Assembly (NCBI GenBank): GCA_023091735.1
Contig: JALKBU010000524.1
Coordinates: 1 to 35,373 of the forward strand
Reading direction: 5' to 3'
Length of the DNA: 35,373 nucleotides
DNA from: Trichomonas tenax
Lineage: Eukaryota > Parabasalia > Trichomonadida > Trichomonadidae
Translations under genes and position numbers: made by a program
Part shown: positions 13,401-18,638 of the stretch, piece after piece
Position numbering within the stretch: the stretch's first letter is position 1
Layout of the letters: every line of letters starts with the position of its first letter
Notes under the pieces: generated by a model
The model's database searches: none
What the model was told of the DNA's origin: nothing
What the model saw: only the letters and a program-made list of their open reading frames with translations

Positions 13401-13443
13401 CTCCACCTGTCTCATTTGCATTATCCCTGAACAGATGCAGTAA
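1423..13443 (+). CDS. Dynein heavy chain, single-headed inner-arm size, with degenerate AAA1 and AAA3
   Basis: Microtubule motor heavy chain of 4006 aa, about the size of axonemal single-headed inner-arm chains. The frame stays open to a TTG at 1414, but the first ATG is 1423 and is used here. A segment typical of axonemal dynein N-termini lies near residues 190-245 (EYFTMSAQGVTHLYP, then WKPFKNWKNFVRR). Six AAA modules follow. AAA1 has GSPGTGKRS (1404-1412) and FNDINKL (1455-1461) in place of GPAGTGKT and FDEFNRI. AAA2 has intact GEPGSGKS (1707-1714) and VFDGP (1797-1801). AAA3 is reduced to GGPGKD (2081-2086). AAA4 has GKEGSGR (2401-2407). The stalk coiled coil and microtubule-binding domain span about 2630-2905. 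AAA5 starts near 3017, and the C-terminal domain fills the last 300 residues. Identity as a dynein is certain; the subclass and catalytic state are inferred. Confidence 0.97.
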   Translation: MAEFPNNPSLHINIKGSNIIKKGTRSALSARRDKKALFDPSTIEENAIQYNMDPVKEGEPHVILSARSPSLLAIKNKITNRAKTTMTTARGDHKEVEIYTPRRAPSMLTKESPRPKTSLQDRTSSFTRKISRDNETEKIALNFDDDPIAYFSKRKDGRGHRFIYLIHADDKSDPYFNPYKLIKVPYAEIKPEYFTMSAQGVTHLYPDGTTECVPIDKWATETSIYESAKKLKFFAQYFFWKPFKNWKNFVRRQRFLDTKNTIVSHKYFSYPGFFATKMSIINLFIDDKLRLTVPELVEKYIFSFNPQQRYELSAFTQATVKNIASFEVAYQEYMENVEHLMLILDSKIRDPKVVQVKDTDFPEIKLRNPNLKKLKLLEERKAKRRIELTNMVNSQIIQFGYFIRDVDNMLIETLATAANESWEHAKQNVLQPLSSIFNIEVSFGEKGEVILTPSLDDLVNEIKHSFLQARTCLDGLPRIIDRPCFKPHLRESHPNFETMMEEKPSLIKYMDRYTSIIEAEDTIINAVSNSYKESVKTSVEFEQFFNLYKLGQSWTIDKYISSRSGQPAAWKPGDGKSKDVQAENIDFDTEPIIDIKSIRELLISLQASEKSLVDFTPHTLRDMIYIDSKQLRNFLNPISNSLQNRIKDSINELLLTKTVRAKIAINFYTTQLKNKPQSLAQFVKFCEVLTKTAVIIKKLQLESDFIDNLIIPVNELNKVSHATELAQNSIPPLISAFVQTNKEANEAKISLQEFYINELKKLCDIIDMKIGKAREKVANTPKNLSDVRVEQQRESNMLIKDDVMGLHPDANEALHFQEVLQQKYSDFKSLNQLVEYIDMILRMYDIIGAWKAMEKNVFHSPFELLRAEEFKQDLSSINDQTKDLTSRMTLMPGILIELEHEISKVFPYVEEIVLLATSNMMPRHWEQLFQSAGSQVPYRTDIHLYEIIQSGVLSNRRLIKQVTSIASNEKNIEDTYKAIEAKWSQVYLPTANGTAKGEDVLLIADTTEIVSDLEKTVKKLSEINNLQFATGVREQVVKMISTLQNAALVLEEWQKFQMNWVLLSTLLNTEEVKTILVSQVLKFSQVRRRWVSIVKHSYKDLTLLNVCSYPALLESMHENREMLESIIETLGKFIDSKRQASPRLFALGNSDIISLLAFADVANLQRFVPRLFMNVKSLDINDDQNISISMRRIKVAGFIGPGGDVFSLDKPVTITGPIETWLKQLIDVSHESLAKTIKSILFKSATMQITDWILNIPVYVAYIVFCVEFTREVEECFNAYESNIRSFSTYESRLKNRYNQLITLLDTPITRKEAHKISTILTIIMNHIDIIHQFTDGLQSKWIWQQVPKLNFIESSNKCTISYEEKVENFGFEIWGDLRPFILTPQIQKMGLSILQSKFPTIVGSPGTGKRSLIKYMAAHFGRYVHSMPPLFSLNAERFMHIIKYIAISGSWVIFNDINKLSHDPLSHLCDMICIFQEASENGQFTIKEEQFQFVPSSKIFFTSTEPISKASSIPPQLKSILKSITLSTPEKRILIEMQLAAAGFKSSKSISLKVNSTITSIVDTFSSVLKSNSMISHIFAIINRMKKYIRDTKFPQFKCPYTQTSEIEDFIASRAIYNHFSKLINKYQLESLVKTIFITFPLSENVELMKPRLESNYYFNSDNIYDLIGTQLTALTSQYSNGDYLVQQALNLFIMLQTHRVIIIHGEPGSGKSKILDILKDAIDQTIAIYADKPKPPKITPLYITRIYYKAKEQKCIFGEWVRRDPENVTVWSNGQTDAILESIASIPTKLHKIMVFDGPLDHEFLNTLTGVSAEEQSCVTSMNIVNFKLRGKLTFIVETDTIRDMLPSQIPMCGFLHMRGVQDNWLETSEIRDCPAIISRVFPANLSPSIFSIFEDILPPTVKYIYHTSNILCNYEEYRKISGSNSVLSDFLTTTAVKLFDALIQTGGITLDDDENILKGAVAATFHAFQGILDEKQAIQFDLWLRSSFKIADIPEYNNDVHPSCFADSFPNGSLMTHVLKQNKFELISTEPMNAMVLEREDIIPTTLRELSVCSPEILVSSYTLELALKRKIPSIIVGGPGKDAFINHFFKSRKEYIAVHIHVSPLYSIDSIVGTIDLCTDLTKKFSDCQQSFILVFHNIDKACHEIIEFIRMIICTKTLLITSQSNIKGYDNIKLRKFNVVCTTSNYSDLPSRFLSRMLPIRLNAMSIASTKFVAQRLLKALSVEASLAENLTDVLEQSMLQIPNFPRDISNIIYFIDGISQTKEKFAKDEKMKIDALRIFISDIRTYFFNQYVGQWETFVQIFLNNFKASALIEECKDENSLFIINVQRPKGENPFITGTFESFKNITEELTLYLQVYNKSPVEKLDIKFFTSLLRCWSSFRRTLQFPISSIILKGKEGSGRLTLSRFLANMLQYDFVNISDDPFNPITIEYLTALLSDICMNCALMDKKCVLFIRHKGNDISKVLQLLLNFIQGFCFPLLLNKSHQEDIFMKFTGRTLTKPEQYVAASNKLCTVISESFHIIIAVNDDSCPLPVKLPVIDFNYIGHKDLEEIAKTTVTSEQMSSVFGVHTRTLPRILTELHEHAVEVINYDHRNKFYDFLDTFCKLANQDYVNLVDRSRNLLTTLNFFNDLKDQSVKTLKDYERVNPGLQRVADDVDALTVSYNSKMQGITQRRKEIEVEESSLLNNIHSLEIAINRLDKDQSELLPVLISQRDAVKGLTDNDIKTLRLNLIEPLPSLKLLLEVLCGFMDLPISFEPHGRDLLNDNRFVTNITSRIDHQKIDRSIIEHVEPYFTRQDFSENVMDNAAPSMKTIYLWLKSIIEYSNNSTELTNLRVKLSDLQVEYDEKKKSHNEENERMQSMETQLEEEKAALRSSLQSKEQLEIRFENIKNRQEAINAILSDIDDFLMKWAHESNEITTQRELIIGTALLMSYYVSYGSMVNDKLRKKLIKIVVDEIKDVGLVLPHEIPKTTIKDKLLFDSTSDDEVFNPAENIIFDASFDVYMTKFVMRVPLILDADGFALQYFTKMYRTKNFNVVSVHNENLERDISVAIRDGSLLVITDFDMMHLIINQILTTMRIGLENIAGKNIKINTKSIQINKSFRLVLISNYRNINEIPDQILTRVSPIDMSSSSLKACHTMIFNEIINGYIPDILPAVLTDRRNKIERSVNYKLKERDTILTVVDAVNKQTNDDSYDFIEDKSFIADIVRSKNQLFDAYNLLEDTTSALSKQRIQPDVFKSVAKKLTFVWDALSNYAVLINSNYKFSFTNYLSIVSKSLNLPGFGQINLKPEQADQLAVTLMQQVLLSVTPGISYRDTLALLFVISFHKRKFDGHVKKEDFNAILQHVSDQKDGTFDYKTNDLALGEPFDHLKFTNVTNVFNYVQKAVSVTFGNNYTQFMKPFEVDNVISLSSSVPTVILYNRTSPFSIIRSYITNRTRGDNFINISMTGDRETTNEVKKVLETAMKKGNRVLLNICNSDESIYEVLSSVTTTATTTSIHTNFRLIVCACERTKALPVNLLINSVRLFYNDSVSIREPTIHTFGNLQSIIRTSQNSVPAKKVAYGSSLLSAILRFRRFLQPLGFDIGVDIPFEELVSSITRVVTMLDTFPQKDTPIRAVRDYMQDVVFGCSSFDVFDRRKIRSLVYSVFSSDFMKDGFNFVPDFADKDKFDIPHGATIPNYSAAAAKIPPFPSTDALVVNTAGWSPLRNWSFSRWVIGALEHLKKRSIPHTIQSSEYSIRLKSYMVSIPERIGTGSLAKFVSPTGVIIRGEIDDLNMTIDNLRCLFTESPFSPDVSSFIYGTVPDSWRNMSRFDSTKSSQHFISQISERREFLMSYLQEQKIGFVSVKNIVNIRGLLQSFLTEQVAHRNLSTDTVGLEFTPIDPSIKDVPQNSIILTDIYIVQGRFSRESMKVYVDRDTKLCEKFMNLCVSVGKPSNEKIFMCPLLRTLFVDGISRSASNTYTDGCPDNLIWYIPLSCDAQQQVPVSNSTCLICIIPEQMQ

Positions 13444-13596
13444 TATTTTATATTGTTTTTTATTTTTGTATTTATTAAAATTTATTTGTTTGTTTTACAA
13501 AATCCATTTCTTTCTTTAAAACTTTACCCACATATTTTAGTTATGTTACTGAATCTATTGTTATGAGTTTCAGCTTCATTTCAACAAAAACAATTA
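13444..13596. other. Dynein 3' flank
   Basis: T-rich sequence directly after the TAA stop. TAAA tetranucleotides such as the one near 13477 could act in 3'-end formation, since UAAA is the reported signal in Trichomonas vaginalis. No coding signal is seen. Confidence 0.4.
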
Positions 13597-13712
13597 TTTT
13601 GTCATGTAAAATTTTAATTTGTTGTGTAAAAAATATTTTGTCATGTAAAATTCGATTTGTCAAAGGAAAAATATTTTGTCGTGTAAAAATCATTTTGTCA
13701 TGTAAAATATAT
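13597..13712 (+). promoter_or_regulatory. Six-unit, 19-bp-period array of the TTTTGTCATGTAAA element
   Basis: Units begin at 13597, 13617, 13636, 13655, 13674 and 13693, so the period is 20, 19, 19, 19, 19. Units 1, 3 and 6 carry the exact 14-mer TTTTGTCATGTAAA. Unit 5 has one change (TTTTGTCGTGTAAA), unit 2 reads ATTTGTTGTGTAAA and unit 4 is the most diverged (ATTTGTCAAAGGAAA). The 5-base spacers are AT-only or nearly so. The array ends about 85 bases before the broken BTB-like gene. Single or paired copies of the same element lie upstream of other genes here, so a promoter or transcription-factor array is the best reading. Confidence 0.7.
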
Positions 13713-13795
13713 TGACATTTATCATTAAAAATAAATATTTTTAGCTCTAAAATTCAAAATCTTCAATGATGGGAAATGTAACACCAAAATCTTAA

Positions 13796-14377
13796 AATGC
13801 ACGTAAAGATATTGATTCTGAGTATTTGAAGAATGCTATCGATTTAAGAGACAGTCGTTCATTCTCTATAGTTATCAATGACCAGAGATTCAATGTGTCT
13901 CAGTCTTTTGCTGCAATTTTCAGCTCGAAAATTAATCGAATAATGAAATCAAATCCAAATATCAATGAATACATTCTTGAAACGAAACTTGTTATCCCAG
14001 AATCTCTTTCGTTTCTTAAATCTTTCTTCGAAAATGGATTCATTGATTCACATACGACAAAAGACGTTTGTAAAGAGCTATACTTCATCGGCACAGAATT
14101 GTAAAACAGCGACTTCAAACGCTTGTTCCCAGATTTCCTTCAATCTGTTATAACACATGAAAACTTCGATTTATACATGGATTACGCCATCCAATCCAAC
14201 AATTCTGAAATGATTGCAGCGATTAAGGACTATGTCATACAGAATTTCTGCAATTTATTAACTCTTGGACTTGAAGTTGCCAAGAAGATCATCAAATGTT
14301 AGGATTTGGATTACAATACTATCGATGATGTGGTTAACGTCATGTTCAAAGTCATTCAACAGTTTAAAAAAAAATAA
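13796..14377 (+). pseudogene. Broken BTB-like/BACK-like protein gene (trichomonad BTB-ankyrin family type)
   Basis: One frame runs from 13796 to TAA at 14375-14377 but is interrupted by TAA at 14102 and TAG at 14300 and has no in-frame ATG at its start. An ATG at 13797 lies one base out of frame and stops after a few codons. The first part (FSIVINDQRFNVSQSFAAIFSSK at about 13853-13920, with SKINRIMKSNPNINEY) resembles the BTB-like N-terminus of large trichomonad ankyrin families. After the first stop the same frame continues with helical sequence (DFKRLFPDFLQSVITHENF) expected of a BACK-like region. A short fragment reading MNEIWKFIKYSNF near 14512-14550 may be a further piece. The continuity of the frame across two stops argues for one recently disabled gene. 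The family call rests on pattern recognition only. Confidence 0.65.
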
Positions 14378-15247
14378 ATTTATTTTGAAAAAATTGATTA
14401 GAAAACTTTCAATAAATGAGAAACTAAATAAGCAAAAACCCACAAATATTGCTAATATATATTATTCTAAAGAAAAAAAGATCCAGTAGCCATGATCATT
14501 AATGAGAATCTGATGAATGAAATTTGGAAATTCATCAAATACTCAAATTTCCTCATGATAACCTTATTAGATCTGGCATAATGGTTAACTATATCATTAC
14601 ATTGAAACTATATTCGAACCTTGATTGCAATCATCTCTTTTTTATCTAGCTTCGATTGATATACGCTTAATTGGGAAACTATTGATATCATATTGTTTAC
14701 TTCTATAACCAGATCAGATTGATATCATTTAACATTGCTCACACTATTTTCATTGTTAGCGACGACTCAATTTTAATTCAATCAACATGGAAAAAACCAA
14801 TTATGGGATGTAACAAAATATAAGTATGTTAAATTTAACCTACATAAGCATTCCAAAATGCTTAAAGTCGAGAAACAATGATTTCAATTTCGTTATAAAT
14901 AGAATGGAGCTCACTTAAAAGCCAAGTACACTGATTTCCTATATGTGCTATACTATAGTCTACATTTTAATTGCCTTTTCCAACAAAATTGCATGCTGAA
15001 ACTCAATACCGAAGAAAAATAAAAATCTGACTTTACAAATGAAATTTTTGCCAATTTTACAATAACAGCCATAAAGAGTCATTTTTGATAAGTTATTTTA
15101 CATATATATGATATGCCGATATAAAATAAACCATTTTTGATGTTTCAATGTTTTTTGCGGTTATCGTAAACAAGCATGCTCTAATATTTGATAGACAGCA
15201 TCAGAATAGTATTTAAAAGCTATAGAACCATCAAAGTTTTCAATTAA
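14378..15247. other. Intergenic region, possible gene debris
   Basis: AT-rich, with no open frame that looks coding. A short stretch at about 14500-14560 could be debris of the upstream BTB-like gene. A tRNA-like A-box/B-box pairing near 14574-14620 was considered and rejected. Confidence 0.4.
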
Positions 15248-15362
15248 TTTACATGACAAAATAATAAAAATTTTGATTACGCGACAAATCGATAAATTTA
15301 TATGTCAGAATATTTATAGATTCGACTTGACACTTTTTTCGTCTACGATTAAACGTTTATTG
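15248..15362 (+). promoter_or_regulatory. Upstream region of CFAP418 with element copies
   Basis: TTTACATGACAAAA at 15248-15261 is the exact reverse complement of the element TTTTGTCATGTAAA. A second reverse copy, ATTACGCGACAAAT, lies at 15276-15289. TTGACACTTTTTTCG follows at about 15329 and is a variant also seen near 17646. The last copy is about 25 bases before the ATG at 15363. Confidence 0.5.
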
Positions 15363-15887
15363 ATGACTCTCAGCCCCGACGAACTCGCTGCCATCAACGA
15401 CATCCTTGGCGAAGAGTCACACAATGAGCTTCCGGAGCCGCTCTCATTTGAGCCTCTTTCCGACTCCCCGAAGCCTTTATCAATACCATCGCCGACAAAA
15501 AATCACGCAAAATCGAGTCTATATAGAAATACTAACTCACCAATACGCAGATTGCCGTCAAAGCCCAGCGCGAAGTGCTCAATCGCGTGCATTGGCGGCC
15601 CCGATCTTCCTTCAGGCAGAACTTCGGACGTTACGTCGCCGCATTTCTGTTCAAACTTGATCTGTGTCAGCTGCGATCACAAAGTCATCAGATTCCCGAA
15701 CTACAAATGGTCCCCGGCAACAGATTACTTATTTTTGCGAAATAATTACCCAGAGACTGTGGATCAGAACCTGATCCCTGCTCCGGGGCGATGCGCGTAC
15801 TGCTGCCAGTGCACGTTCTGCGACGAAATAGAAGTTAAGCATCTCAATAGCTTCAACTCTACTTGGGCGTGCCGCGGCCATCATTAG
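15363..15887 (+). CDS. CFAP418: CFAP418 (C8orf37) family ciliary protein
   Basis: Protein of 174 aa, slightly shorter than the roughly 200-aa animal protein. The frame is open upstream to a TTG at 15273, but the first ATG is 15363. The N-terminus is a disordered, proline- and serine-rich stretch. The C-terminal half carries the family signature: a Cys-rich CSIACIGGP block at 72-80, cysteines at 96, 101 and 104 (CSNLICVSC), YKW at 114-116, DYLFLRNNYPE at 121-131, CAYCCQC at 144-150, and a terminal WACRGHH. In animals the protein is needed for cilia and photoreceptors and mutations cause retinal dystrophy; its biochemical role is not settled. Its presence fits a flagellated organism and the axonemal-type dynein in this window. 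Confidence 0.88.
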   Translation: MTLSPDELAAINDILGEESHNELPEPLSFEPLSDSPKPLSIPSPTKNHAKSSLYRNTNSPIRRLPSKPSAKCSIACIGGPDLPSGRTSDVTSPHFCSNLICVSCDHKVIRFPNYKWSPATDYLFLRNNYPETVDQNLIPAPGRCAYCCQCTFCDEIEVKHLNSFNSTWACRGHH

Positions 15888-16077
15888 ATATATACATTGT
15901 TCTTTCTTTATTCTAATGTGTTGTTATATTATAATCTTAAAAACTATTATCATTTATGCTTGTTATTATATTTTAAAAATTTTTCATTAGCGTTTTTGAG
16001 AAAAAAATGTTAACTTTAGAGATAAAATATATAAAATGAGATTTTTAAATAAATTATCAAAAAAATAATGGTTAAAT

Positions 16078-17527
16078 TCATGGAGAAACAAGGTATGTGA
16101 ACATCTTTCCGTGGTTTGTCTCACCACGCTCCTTGATCTCGAACTTGTTGCCGCAGATCAACTCATAGACAGCACGAGGATTTCGAATGTTGGCTTGTCT
16201 GTACCAAGGATAGCAGCGACGATTTGGCCGCCTGTGTTGACACCGACTCTGATCTGGAGCTTCTCGTTATGCTGCCGATCGATTTCGACGATCTTCTTGA
16301 TGGCCTGTCTGCCGAACTTGACGACTTCGCGAGCGTGGACAGATGACTGGTTGACTTCGTCGAAGATACCACCAGCGGACATGTAACAGTCACCGATGCA
16401 CTTGCAACGTGTCATTGTTGGAAGGCTGTTGACGATCTGGTCGAATTCCTTGAAGATGAGGTTGAGCATCTTCATGACGTACTGAGCTTCGTGGGAGCCG
16501 CACCATGGTGTGAAGGAAACGATAACGATGAAGGAAACTGTAACAGACTTGACAGCGAATGAGATGTTGGATTCACCAGCTTGCACTCTTGGAACGAGGG
16601 CAGCTGGAAGGATGGAAGCGAGCATGATATCAGAACACTTCTTCTCATCAGAGATGAGTGTCTCGTGTCTGACCTGCATGGAGATATCTATACCTTCGAT
16701 GATTGTCTCGCACCGATGTTGACAGATGTGAAGAGAAGGTGGATTGTCTGGTCGCCCTGCTTGTACTGGACCTTAGCCTGGTTCTTGCTGAAGAGGCTGC
16801 CGATGTCGCCTGTGAATCTGCTCACGTTAAAGAAGTCGTGAAGTGGTGTGCCAATGAGTGTTGTGGAATCTGTGATTCCGAATGCTGTCTCGAAGGACTT
16901 ATTGACAGAGATGATTGTGCTTTCACTTACTGAAGAAACGCAAATCATATCTGTAAGCTTGTTAACGACGTGTGTGAAGAACTCTTCATCTCTGTCGGCG
17001 CTATCATCGTTATAGTTGGAGTCACCGGCAAGGAGAGACATGATCTTCGGGATCTTCAAGCAAACATCTTCTGGGCAGTGGAGCAACTGCTTGAGAGCGA
17101 AGATGAGTGGCTTCTCCATAGAATTGATCCGGATAATAATTATAACCAAAGCGATGACAACTAAGACAAGGAAGATGATGCACTTTGTATGCAAGTCAGA
17201 GAATGACTTGCTTGTATCCTCCTTGATTGTCTTGACGATGGATGTAGCCATTGGATAGAACAATTTATCATAGAGGATGATTGGACCAAGGTTCCAGATG
17301 TAGGAAAGCTTGGTGTTGATTGGGATCTGCTTTCTGACTTCGATGATTCTGATCAAAGCCAAAAGAAGATAAACCTGCTGGTCTGAGTCGAAGCATGTGA
17401 TGATTGAGAAGAAGTCGTTTGTGATGTTCTTGTTCTGTCTGCATGTGATCTGTGCAGATGACTTATCAATACCAGCAGCCCCCTTAAGTTGATCATTATT
17501 CTCTTGTTTGAAAGAAGTGTATTGACT
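16078..17527 (-). pseudogene. Decayed membrane adenylate/guanylate cyclase with PAS-like segment
   Basis: Three reading-frame pieces on the minus strand make one gene remnant. The frame opens at 17527, just after a TAG at 17528-17530, with no ATG at a natural start. It encodes one membrane span (CIIFLVLVVIALVIIIIRI, about 17185-17129) and a PAS-like segment (ICVSSVSESTIISVNKSFETAFG). A frameshift near 16690-16715 moves into a second piece holding the N-terminal part of a class III cyclase domain (SFTPWCGS, CIGDCYMSAGG, VGVNTGG, GTDKP). Near 16170-16190 the frame changes again, directly into the family's end region (RAVYELICGNKFEIKERGE...YLV), so the central catalytic block is missing. The first metal-binding Asp position appears to be Val. 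The architecture matches the large trichomonad membrane cyclase family. No product is expected. Confidence 0.75.
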
Positions 17528-18638
17528 CTATTTTTTGGGATTTAGCGACCAAAATTGATGAATTTAGAATGATATACATATATTCAATATATATAAATGC
17601 CTTTAGTTACTCGGCCAAACGGTTAGAGTCACCTTTTTATCAATTTTTTGACACTTATCGTCTATATATGACAATAATATTGTTAACAATAATATATTAA
17701 ATTTTACAAATTGAAATTATTTGTAAAGTTTCAATTTATTTTTATCTTTACCTTCCATTTTTAGTTATATCCTTAGCCAATCAAGCTTAAACCATTCAAC
17801 TAAACTCATAACTGGACGGAATTGTGGTCTAGAAACACATTTTTAACTCATAATAGTAAATAAGAAAATCTCGACATTTTTAAATATCATTTTATATACT
17901 AGTGATTTATCAATGAATGGAATGTAATGATACTTATATATCATGTACTGCTTATTTTGATTTAATTTGAAATTTGTTGATAAATTGTAAATTATGGATC
18001 AACATAAGCGACAATAGTAAGATCCAACCCGATAGTATGTATTCCTATTGTCTCTTAAACATATTGATCATAATAGTATTGCTGTCTGTGGACACTCGAA
18101 GTCAATATATCTTTTGTTTGAAATCTTTTTCCTTTAATGAGTTATGTCTCGAAACTCATACAGTATAACCAACATTTAAAAGTATAGACAACATCATAAG
18201 ATATGAATGAAAATAACCAACATAGAAATGAAATTGAAAGTTTATCATAAAAGAATGTGTTAATCTAAATTTCTCTACAAAAACAGTACTAAAACTATCT
18301 ACATAATCAAGCAATATAATTATTATTGGTTTTACACATTTATTGACTGATTATCGATTTGAATCAGAAAGTTAAAACAATATTATTGCAAATATATTAG
18401 ATCTAATTAATGAAATGATGATATAGCATAGTAATGCTATAAGAATACATATAGTTTACACAATTAATAAAATACATTTATAACATATTAGAATTACAAG
18501 TCTCTATATAGATGCACATCTTATTCATAGTCTGAGAATAATAACAGATGAGCTATCCCTAGTTTTGCAGTGTATATTTTCAAATTTATTGGAATTTATA
18601 ATAAAAACAAGGGTAAAATAATAATATTACATGATAAG
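17528..18638. other. Intergenic region with orphan promoter-like motifs
   Basis: No coding signal on either strand; very AT-rich from 17680 onward. At 17600-17660 lies the only GC-richer stretch, with AACGGTTA followed by CCTTT and then TTTTTTGACACTTATC, described separately. The remainder looks featureless. Confidence 0.5.
17600..17665 (+). promoter_or_regulatory. Candidate M3/M5-like promoter motifs upstream of the dead cyclase
   Basis: AACGGTTA at 17618-17625 fits the published Trichomonas vaginalis M3 (Myb-type) core-promoter consensus, and CCTTT at 17632-17636 fits M5, the alternative initiator. A second CCTTT is at 17600-17604. TTTTTTGACACTT follows at about 17644. On the plus strand no gene follows; on the minus strand the cyclase remnant starts about 70 bases away. 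The motifs are short and may be chance. Confidence 0.3.

Noticed and set aside
13597..13712. CRISPR-like array
   Set aside because: Units are 19 bp with 5-bp AT-only spacers and diverging copies, in a eukaryotic context; not a CRISPR.
14574..14625. tRNA-like sequence on the plus strand (TGGCATAATGGTTAAC, later TTCGAACC)
   Set aside because: No acceptor stem or anticodon stem can be formed; at most a chance A-box/B-box pair or a relic.
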